Origin: Acidobacteriota bacterium
Lineage (GTDB): Bacteria; Planctomycetota; Phycisphaerae; WQYP01; JAJZKJ01
Assembly: GCA_021804195.1 (NCBI GenBank)
Contig: JAJZKJ010000208.1
Coordinates: forward strand, 1 to 5,165
Reading direction: 5' to 3'
Length of the DNA stretch: 5,165 bases
Shown piece after piece: positions 1-5,165 of the stretch. Both the position numbers and the translations under genes were made by a program. The notes below the pieces were generated by a model. That model did no database searches, was not told the DNA's origin, and was given only the letters and a program-made list of their open reading frames with translations. Each line of letters opens with the position of its first letter. Positions within the stretch are counted from its first letter, which is position 1.

Positions 1-143
1 CCGTGGAAACAATGCATGGGCCTCGCGTCGGACGGGTGCGCATCAGCCTCGTGGATAAAGCCGTTGCGGAGACCGCGGCGGCATCCGCGGGTCCGTCGGC
101 AAATAACGCCCACGGCGGACAATTGCCGGAGGATTCGCCATGA
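1..143 (+). CDS. CNNM/CorC-type transporter, C-terminal end (5' truncated by window edge)
   Basis: The frame starting at base 3 is open to a TGA at 141-143 and gives 46 residues. The first part contains MHGPRVGRVRISL, which has the pattern of the last strand of the CorC/HlyC (transporter-associated) domain, where a G-x-R-[IV]-x-x-V-x-[IVL] run is usual. About 30 Ala/Gly/Pro-rich residues follow that look disordered. The next gene is a DUF21-CBS protein of the CNNM family, and these proteins often occur as adjacent paralogues, which supports the call. Its stop overlaps the start of that gene (ATGA at 140-143), so the two are probably co-translated. Too little is visible to say more about substrate or domain order. 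An unrelated protein with a similar short motif remains possible. Confidence 0.6.
   Translation, partial: VETMHGPRVGRVRISLVDKAVAETAAASAGPSANNAHGGQLPEDSP
128..132 (+). promoter_or_regulatory. Strong Shine-Dalgarno GGAGG for the DUF21-CBS gene
   Basis: GGAGG ends 7 nt before the ATG at 140. It lies inside the end of the upstream reading frame. This supports the ATG at 140 as the true start and, with the ATGA overlap, points to translational coupling between the two CNNM-like genes. Confidence 0.75.
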
Positions 144-1174
144 CCGCTTCCGTGCCGATATTTCCGTTTTCGTCGTCCGTGCCGGTGCTGCCGCAATGGC
201 TGGCGTGGGTGATCACTGCCGGCGTCGGGCTGCTGGGATCCATTATTTTCAGCGGGATGGAAACCGGGTTTTACGTGCTGTCCCGCCCGCGACTGCAATT
301 GCGAGGCTGGAAACGCGACCCCGCCGCACGGCGGATCGAAGCCTGGGTAAAAAGACCCGCCGGTCCGCTTGCCGGACTGCTGATCTGGCAGAATATCAGC
401 AATTTTATGGTCTCCGCGGCCGTGGCGGAATTGCTGCGCGAAGGGCATTATTCCGCCACGGTTAAAACCCTGCTCTCCGCGCTTATCGTGCTTCCGTTGA
501 TGCTCATATTTGCCGAAATTTTACCCAAAGACCTTTTCCTCACGCATTCCGACGACTGGACATACCGCCTGTCGCGGTTGCTTAACTGGTCCTTGATGGT
601 CATCACTGTCGTGCCGGTGCTCCCGCTCCTGCGCGCGATGGATATGATCACGCGGCGCATTTTCGGCAGAATGCTGGAATCGGCGGATGTCGGCCCGCCC
701 GCCCGCCTGCTGGCCTTTACCGCCGAACCTGCCGCCGCCGGTCTGCTTACGGATACGCAGCAGGATCTGATCCAACGTGGCCTGCGCATGGCCCATGTCA
801 ACGTTCGCGAAGTCATGATGCCGTGGAACCGTGTCATCGGCGTGCCCGTGAATATCAGCCGTCGCGGCTTTGAGGCGATGATCCGTCACTATCATGTATC
901 GCGAATGCCCGTCCTCGGCCGGTCCGCGCAGGATGTGCTGGGCATGGTGGACGTGATTGACGTGATCGGCAACGCCGGTGATCTGCAATTGCAAAAACAT
1001 TTGCACCCCGTGTTGACGCTGCTTGCGGAGCAATCCGTTCGCACCGCCATCCGACTGATGCAGGCCGCCCATCAAACGATTGCCGTGGTGGTAAACCAGC
1101 AGGGGGCCGCGGTGGGACTGGTAACCATGAAAGATCTTGTGGAAGAACTGCTTGGCGATTTGCAAAGCTGGTAG
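140..1174 (+). CDS. CNNM/CorC-family membrane protein (DUF21 domain plus CBS pair), short form
   Basis: This 344-residue protein has a hydrophobic segment at about 16-37, then the three signatures of the DUF21 membrane domain: FSGMET (37-42), N-x-x-N in WQNISNF (83-89) and the E-ILPK motif FAEILPKD (124-131). Further hydrophobic segments lie at about 108-126 and 145-165. A CBS pair follows, opening with VREVMMP (222-228), with CBS1 at about 222-280 and CBS2 at about 288-340, ending in GLVTMKDLVEELLGDL. Family members are inner-membrane Mg2+/divalent-cation transporters gated by nucleotide binding to the CBS pair; transport here is inferred from family only. The protein stops right after CBS2, so it lacks the C-terminal CorC/HlyC domain of full-length members (about 420-440 residues). 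It could act as the partner of the upstream paralogue. The start is fixed by GGAGG 7 nt upstream and the ATGA overlap. Confidence 0.9.
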   Translation: MTASVPIFPFSSSVPVLPQWLAWVITAGVGLLGSIIFSGMETGFYVLSRPRLQLRGWKRDPAARRIEAWVKRPAGPLAGLLIWQNISNFMVSAAVAELLREGHYSATVKTLLSALIVLPLMLIFAEILPKDLFLTHSDDWTYRLSRLLNWSLMVITVVPVLPLLRAMDMITRRIFGRMLESADVGPPARLLAFTAEPAAAGLLTDTQQDLIQRGLRMAHVNVREVMMPWNRVIGVPVNISRRGFEAMIRHYHVSRMPVLGRSAQDVLGMVDVIDVIGNAGDLQLQKHLHPVLTLLAEQSVRTAIRLMQAAHQTIAVVVNQQGAAVGLVTMKDLVEELLGDLQSW

Positions 1175-1248
1175 CCCAACCGGCGTCGGCCCGGCGATTG
1201 TGGCTGCAAAGCGGTTTTCGATCACTTGCCTGCCGCCTGCCGATGCGC

Positions 1249-1253
1249 GAGAA
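1249..1253 (+). promoter_or_regulatory. Weak Shine-Dalgarno (GAGAA) favouring the ATG at 1261
   Basis: GAGAA ends 7 nt before the ATG at 1261. It is a modest match, but better placed than anything before the in-frame alternatives TTG 1198 and ATG 1243. The flavin-binding strand begins only six residues after the 1261 start, as is normal for this family, so the extra 21 residues from TTG 1198 are not needed. Confidence 0.35.
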
Positions 1254-1260
1254 TACAGCA

Positions 1261-2523
1261 ATGGCAGATCAACACTCACAAGTGCTTGTAATTGGCTGCG
1301 GCCCGGCCGGCGCCGCCGCCGCCGCGTTAATGGCGCGGGCCGGTATCACGGTCCGCGTGCTGGAAGCCGGCGAACATCCGCGGCATCACATCGGCGAGTC
1401 TCTTCTGCCCCACAGCATGCCGGTTTTGGGGAAAATCGGCTTGGATCGCGGGTTTATGACCGCGCATCACCAGCAAAAATTCGGCGCCCGATTCTTTGAT
1501 CCTGTCATCGGCGAAATGCAAACATTTGAATTTGCCTCGCTGCTTCGTGGCGATCCCCCCCCGGCTTTTCAGGTGATCCGCTCCGTTTTCGACCGGCAAT
1601 TGCGCGATGCGGCATCCGCTGCCGGCGCTTTGGTTCATGAAAATACAGCCGTGGAACAGGCCGTGCTCACCGGCGACGGCGTAACGCTCACCTGCTCCGG
1701 CGGGGTGGAGTATACCGCGGATTTTCTGCTGGACGCCTCCGGCGCGCCCGGTTTTATGGCCCGGCGCCTCGGCGGCCGGCGCATGCTGCCGGATTTCGGT
1801 CGTCTGGCAGTTTATAACTATTTTGACAATCTTTCCCCGGCCGACCCGCACGAGCGGCACTACATCACCATGCATATTATTGAGCATGGCTGGATATGGT
1901 GCATTCCACTGCGCGACGGTACCACCAGTATCGGCACGGTCCTGGCGCAACAGGGTGTTAAAAAAAATCTCACGCTGGAACAGCAGTTTTTCGCCGCCAT
2001 CCAACAGTCCCCCACGCTGCACAGCCGCGTCGCCGCCGCGAAAGCGGTCGCCCCGTGGCGGGCGGCTTCGGATTACAGCTATCACTGCCCGGTTCGACAG
2101 GTGCCGCGCTGCATCCTCCTCGGTGACGCCGGCGGATTTTTAGACCCGATCTTTTCCAGCGGGGTTCATCTGGCCCTTAAATCCGCGGAATTCGCCGCGG
2201 CCGCCGTGGAAACGTTCCTTGCCGATCCCACTGCGGAAATCAGCCCGGACTTCACCGGTGCAATGGATCGCGGCATGGCCGTGTTTGAGGCATTCGTGCA
2301 CAAGTTTTACCACCGGGACCTCGTACGCAATCTGTTTTTTGCGCCGCATCAACCCGCCGCTGTGCGCGATGCGATTATCGGTATTCTGGGCGGGGATGTG
2401 TGGAACCGGCGCAACCCCCTGGTAGCCGGAATTTCAGCGGCGCGCCGCGATCCGGATGGCGGCGCCGCCGGGCCGGAGCATGGCGCGCCTGCGGTTACCG
2501 CACCATCAGGTGCAATTCTATGA
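1261..2523 (+). CDS. Flavin-dependent halogenase-like FAD oxidoreductase (tryptophan-halogenase superfamily)
   Basis: The 420-residue product starts almost directly with a Rossmann FAD-binding motif, VLVIGCGPAG (8-17), followed by the ribose-binding acidic residue E35. HHIGESLLP (42-50) matches the conserved segment of the halogenase group. K73 in QQKFGARF sits where halogenases acting on carrier-bound pyrroles and phenols keep their catalytic lysine. DASG (158-161), the halogenase signature W-x-W-x-I-P as WIWCIP (211-216), and GDAGGFLDPIFSSG (288-301), which fits the F-x-x-P-x-x-S-x-G motif, complete the set. The last 30 residues are Gly/Ala/Pro-rich and probably disordered. Inferred role: cytosolic FADH2-dependent halogenation or another oxidation of an acyl-carrier-bound substrate, needing a separate flavin reductase not seen here. 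Some homologues with these motifs have no shown halogenase activity. It overlaps the next gene by ATGA. Starts at ATG 1243 or TTG 1198 are possible but less likely. Confidence 0.85.
   Translation: MADQHSQVLVIGCGPAGAAAAALMARAGITVRVLEAGEHPRHHIGESLLPHSMPVLGKIGLDRGFMTAHHQQKFGARFFDPVIGEMQTFEFASLLRGDPPPAFQVIRSVFDRQLRDAASAAGALVHENTAVEQAVLTGDGVTLTCSGGVEYTADFLLDASGAPGFMARRLGGRRMLPDFGRLAVYNYFDNLSPADPHERHYITMHIIEHGWIWCIPLRDGTTSIGTVLAQQGVKKNLTLEQQFFAAIQQSPTLHSRVAAAKAVAPWRAASDYSYHCPVRQVPRCILLGDAGGFLDPIFSSGVHLALKSAEFAAAAVETFLADPTAEISPDFTGAMDRGMAVFEAFVHKFYHRDLVRNLFFAPHQPAAVRDAIIGILGGDVWNRRNPLVAGISAARRDPDGGAAGPEHGAPAVTAPSGAIL
2508..2512 (+). promoter_or_regulatory. Shine-Dalgarno AGGTG for the ketosynthase fusion gene
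   Basis: AGGTG lies within the last codons of the halogenase-like gene and ends 7 nt before the ATG at 2520. It selects this ATG over the in-frame GTG at 2400, whose extra 40 residues would lie wholly inside the halogenase coding region. Confidence 0.6.
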
Positions 2524-4766
2524 ACGGCGCCCCTCCCCATGATATAACGCATTCCGGATCATATCCGGATGTGGTGGTTACCGGTGTCGGCATGGTCACC
2601 TGCGCCGGACTCACTGTTGATCAAAGTTGGCCGGCAATTTCCCATGGGCGGGAACACCTGTCACCATGGCAAGAACCGCTGCCGCCTGCCCTTGGGTCCG
2701 TTGCCGTCGCCCAGTGTCGCGATCTTCCCTGTCCGGACGATTTGCGGCCCGGGTTCTGGAAAACTCTTTCGCGCACCCAGCAGCTTGCCTGCCTCGCCGC
2801 CGACGAAGCGCTCCTTTCCGCGTCGCTGCCGCGCACGCTGGATTTCATGGGTAATCGCACCGGCTGTTTTCTTGCCACCACTGTCTGCGGCATGGATCGC
2901 AATGAGGTGTTTTACGCCGCCTACAGAATTAATCCCCAAACCGCGGACAGCGGCCTGTTGCGGCGGATACAGCCCTATGAAGCCGCGGAACTGATCCGGC
3001 GCCGACATCATATCTGCGGACAGGTGTATACCAATCTTACCACCTGCGTAGGCTCCGCCATCGCGGTTGGCGCCGCCATGGATGCCATCCGACTTGGGCG
3101 AATTTCCATGGCTCTGGCCGGCGGCGCCGAAGCTCTCTGCCGGCTCATCATTTCCGGTTTTGGCAGTTTAAAACTGGTCGCGCCCGGCGGATGCCGCCCG
3201 TTTGATCGCGACCGAAACGGTATCTCAATTGGTGAGGCGGCGGCCTTCCTGGTATTGGAATCCGCGGCCCATGCCGCCGCGCGCGGCGCCCCCCCACTCG
3301 GTTATCTGCGCGGTTTTGCCGCCACCTGCGATGCCTTTCATATTACCAAACCCGACCCTGCCGGCGCCGGTGCGGCACGCGCCATCGAACTGGCCCTGAA
3401 TGATGCGCACTTGCAACCGCGGGACATCGGTTATATCAATGCCCACGGCACCGGCACACGCGATAACGACGCCATGGAAATGGGCGTCATTTCCGATGTG
3501 TGGGATCGCACCAACGCCCCGATACCGCCGGTCAGTTCCACCAAGCGGCTCACCGGTCATACCTTCGGCGCCGCCGGCGCGGTGGAATCGGTTGTTTGCC
3601 TGCTGGCTATGCGCCATCAAATACTGCCGCCGAATGCCGGCTGCATAAATCCGGACCGGACGGAAAATGACCGGTGCCTGCCGCTGGTCACCGCACCCAC
3701 ACGCTCCCGGCCGGCCGCGGCTCTTAACTGCAATTTTGCATTTGGCGGCAATAACACCGCACTGATCTTTTCCGCCGCTTCGCCCGATGCGCTTCGCCCG
3801 GCGGAATCTGCGCCGACGGACGCAACCCATCCGGATTTCCCGCGCATGGCGATCGCCGGGCTGGGCGTGCATACGTCGGAATATGCCGATGGATTGGAAT
3901 TGCGCCGCGCCGTCGCCGTTTCCCCGGAAACGGATAACCGGACCGGTCCGACGACCGGTGAAAATGATCCGCCCTGGTTGGGCCGGGATATTTCCGAACG
4001 TACCCTGAATGCGGCTGAAAAGCTCGATGCCGTCGCTGGCCTGGCCTGCAAAGCCATTGATCAGGCTTGGCATGCCGCCCGGTTGCATAAACCCTCGACA
4101 GATCCCGGCCGCATCGCCTTGCTTATGTTTACCGCGTGGGGCATGATTGACAGTACCGTTGCATATCTGGATTCCATGCTCGATTCGGAAGGCCGCTACG
4201 CCTCGCCGCTGCATTTCTCCCGCTCGGTATACTCCAACGCGGCATCCGCGGCGGCCATTTTGCTGGGTATCCGCGGCCCATGCGAAACGCTGGCGCATCA
4301 AACCGCACCGGTCACCAGTGTCCTGTACCGCGCGGCCGATTTGCTGACCGCCGGCCGCGCCGATGCGGTCATCGTCTGTTGGGCGGATAAAACCAGCCCG
4401 CTTACGGTGGATTTGTGCCGCCGGGCCGTGCACGATCTGCATCGTCATGAGTTTGCCCGCTATATGGATAATCCCGGGTATGGAGCGGTAAGCGTGGTAT
4501 TGCAGAAGGCCGGGACGTCGCCGGTCGATGCCTCGGAATTGCCGGCCCACCGTCTGCCGGAGATATGCCTGGGCGGCCCCGCGAACCCGCCGGACAAAAC
4601 AGTCCGGGCGCCGCAAACGGTCCGGCAGCGTCCCTATCCCACCGATGCCGCATTGCGCCTTGCGGCGGAAATAATCCGCAACGCTTCCGCCGCTGCACGG
4701 CCGGCCTCCACGGATTTTACGGCTGTTGATTTGCCGGTCGGGGAAACCGGTCTCGGCGTGCGCTGA
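2520..4766 (+). CDS. Fused ketosynthase and Cys-less ketosynthase-like (chain-length-factor-like) protein
   Basis: The 748-residue chain has two parts. Residues 16-419 form a complete beta-ketoacyl synthase: opening strand VVVTGVGMVT, active-site Cys176 in LTTCVGSA, CRPFDRDRNGISIGEAA (225-241), His309 in HGTGT, Lys342 in SSTK, His347 in TGHTFGAAG, and NFAFGGNN (405-412). The Cys-His-His triad is intact, so it should catalyse decarboxylative condensation on acyl carrier protein. After a linker (420-440), MAIAGLGVHT (443-452) begins a second ketosynthase-like fold covering only the N-terminal half, to about 662. Ungapped alignment to the first domain puts Thr595 (preceded by Gln594) at the cysteine position. 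No HGTGT or GH-x-x-G follows; an 85-residue tail ends the protein. This resembles the KS:CLF arrangement of type II PKS and aryl-polyene systems, where the partner is a separate, sometimes truncated, subunit. Twenty cysteines occur overall. The ATGA overlap couples it to the halogenase-like gene. Confidence 0.88.
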   Translation: MNGAPPHDITHSGSYPDVVVTGVGMVTCAGLTVDQSWPAISHGREHLSPWQEPLPPALGSVAVAQCRDLPCPDDLRPGFWKTLSRTQQLACLAADEALLSASLPRTLDFMGNRTGCFLATTVCGMDRNEVFYAAYRINPQTADSGLLRRIQPYEAAELIRRRHHICGQVYTNLTTCVGSAIAVGAAMDAIRLGRISMALAGGAEALCRLIISGFGSLKLVAPGGCRPFDRDRNGISIGEAAAFLVLESAAHAAARGAPPLGYLRGFAATCDAFHITKPDPAGAGAARAIELALNDAHLQPRDIGYINAHGTGTRDNDAMEMGVISDVWDRTNAPIPPVSSTKRLTGHTFGAAGAVESVVCLLAMRHQILPPNAGCINPDRTENDRCLPLVTAPTRSRPAAALNCNFAFGGNNTALIFSAASPDALRPAESAPTDATHPDFPRMAIAGLGVHTSEYADGLELRRAVAVSPETDNRTGPTTGENDPPWLGRDISERTLNAAEKLDAVAGLACKAIDQAWHAARLHKPSTDPGRIALLMFTAWGMIDSTVAYLDSMLDSEGRYASPLHFSRSVYSNAASAAAILLGIRGPCETLAHQTAPVTSVLYRAADLLTAGRADAVIVCWADKTSPLTVDLCRRAVHDLHRHEFARYMDNPGYGAVSVVLQKAGTSPVDASELPAHRLPEICLGGPANPPDKTVRAPQTVRQRPYPTDAALRLAAEIIRNASAAARPASTDFTAVDLPVGETGLGVR

Positions 4767-4790
4767 TGCGGCCTCTCCGGCAATGGAGCG

Positions 4791-5165
4791 TCACGTTTCC
4801 TTTCGGCGCAAAACCGCCTTGGGCTGCGTGAAATGTTCCATGGCATACCGCACCCCTTCGCGGCCGAGCCCGGAAAATTTAATACCCCCGTACGGCATCG
4901 CTTCCGCCCGGTTTGTGGGAACATCGTTGATCACCACACCGGCAAAATCCAGCTCGCGCACCGCCAAATCGGTGGCCGCCGAATTGCGCGTAAAAATGCC
5001 CGCGTGAATTCCCAGGCGCGGATCATTGCACAGACGGATCGCCTCGCCAATGTCGGCATATTCCTTAATCACCGCCGCCGGTCCAAAAAGCTCCCGTCGC
5101 ACAATGCGCAAATGATCCGGCACGTCGGCAAGCAGTGTCGGCTCATAAAAATTACCCCGGATCCA
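4791..5165 (-). CDS. Aldehyde dehydrogenase, C-terminal part (5' end beyond the right edge)
   Basis: The minus strand is open from the right edge to a TGA at 4791-4793, giving 124 residues that begin WIRGNFYEPTLL. Aldehyde dehydrogenase superfamily signatures occur in order: EPTLL, RELFGP (the E-x-F-G-P motif that helps bind NAD(P)), NDPRLGIHAGIFTRN, GVVINDVPTNR and MPYGGIKFSGLGREG near the C terminus. These enzymes oxidise an aldehyde to the acid, or to an acyl-CoA, in the cytosol. The catalytic cysteine and general-base glutamate lie upstream, outside the window, so activity and substrate cannot be judged. The GTG at 5121-5123 is an internal valine, not the start. The gene converges on the ketosynthase fusion gene with 24 bp between stops, so it is a separate transcription unit and probably marks the right border of the halogenase-ketosynthase unit. 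Confidence 0.93.
   Translation of the reverse strand, partial: WIRGNFYEPTLLADVPDHLRIVRRELFGPAAVIKEYADIGEAIRLCNDPRLGIHAGIFTRNSAATDLAVRELDFAGVVINDVPTNRAEAMPYGGIKFSGLGREGVRYAMEHFTQPKAVLRRKET

Noticed and set aside
16..465. Plus-strand 149-codon frame near the left edge
   Set aside because: Arg/Ala-rich with no motif; it overlaps the DUF21 gene in another frame, while the frame from base 3 to 143 gives a plausible CorC/HlyC end.
521..1279. 252-codon minus-strand open frame over the DUF21-CBS gene
   Set aside because: No recognisable motif; it lies opposite a well-supported CBS-pair coding region and is best explained as a shadow.
1327..2085. 252-codon minus-strand open frame over the halogenase-like gene
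   Set aside because: No motif, and the plus strand carries the Rossmann, WxWxIP and other halogenase motifs in order.
2183..2200. CCGCGG-AATTCG-CCGCGG inverted repeat
   Set aside because: A 6-bp GC stem inside coding sequence, expected by chance in Ala/Ala-Glu codons of this composition; no regulatory context.
2400..2519. Upstream GTG start adding 40 residues to the ketosynthase fusion
   Set aside because: The extension lies inside the halogenase-like coding region, is Arg/Gly-rich and lacks KS similarity; ATG 2520 has AGGTG at the right spacing and an ATGA overlap.
3944..3959. ACCGGT palindrome repeated in the KS fusion gene
   Set aside because: Two 6-bp palindromes coding Thr-Gly motifs in a linker-like stretch; too short to count as an operator or attachment site.
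3225..4616. 463-codon open frame on the minus strand opposite the ketosynthase gene
   Set aside because: Its translation shows no domain or motif, is rich in Arg/Gly/His as expected of an antisense shadow in GC-rich DNA, and the plus-strand frame carries clear KS motifs throughout.
4767..4790. Possible terminator between the convergent genes (CTCC/GGAG stem at 4775-4788)
   Set aside because: Only a 4-bp stem with a 6-nt loop and no T-tract on either strand; not supportable as a terminator.

Overview
The window reads as chromosomal DNA of a GC-rich bacterium (roughly 60% G+C by eye). The genes are tightly packed, with two ATGA stop/start overlaps. No rRNA, tRNA, CRISPR array or insertion sequence is visible. 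The organism cannot be fixed from sequence alone. A tandem pair of CNNM/CorC-type membrane proteins and dense polar-residue codon use suggest a Gram-negative lineage, possibly Planctomycetota or a relative, but this is a weak inference.

Layout, left to right. Positions 1-143 (+) hold the last 46 codons of a protein that looks like the C-terminal CorC/HlyC domain of a CNNM transporter. It overlaps by ATGA a second, shorter CNNM-type protein (140-1174, +: membrane DUF21 domain plus CBS pair, without the C-terminal CorC/HlyC domain). After an 86-bp gap comes a flavin-dependent halogenase-like flavoprotein (1261-2523, +). It overlaps by ATGA a 748-residue protein (2520-4766, +) that joins a complete ketosynthase to a second ketosynthase-like half-domain lacking the active-site cysteine. 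Convergent to it, 24 bp away, is the C-terminal part of an NAD(P)-dependent aldehyde dehydrogenase (4791-5165, -), which runs off the right edge.

The most interesting part is 1261-4766. A carrier-type halogenase homologue is translationally coupled to what looks like a ketosynthase/chain-length-factor (KS-CLF) pair fused into one chain. In aromatic type II PKS and in aryl-polyene systems the KS and the Cys-less partner are separate subunits, and xanthomonadins are halogenated aryl polyenes. The simplest reading is therefore a small cassette that elongates an acyl-carrier-bound chain and oxidises or halogenates it. No acyl carrier protein, ketoreductase, dehydratase, acyltransferase or thioesterase lies in the window, so the cassette must be part of a cluster further upstream or depend on factors supplied elsewhere. 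The product is unknown.
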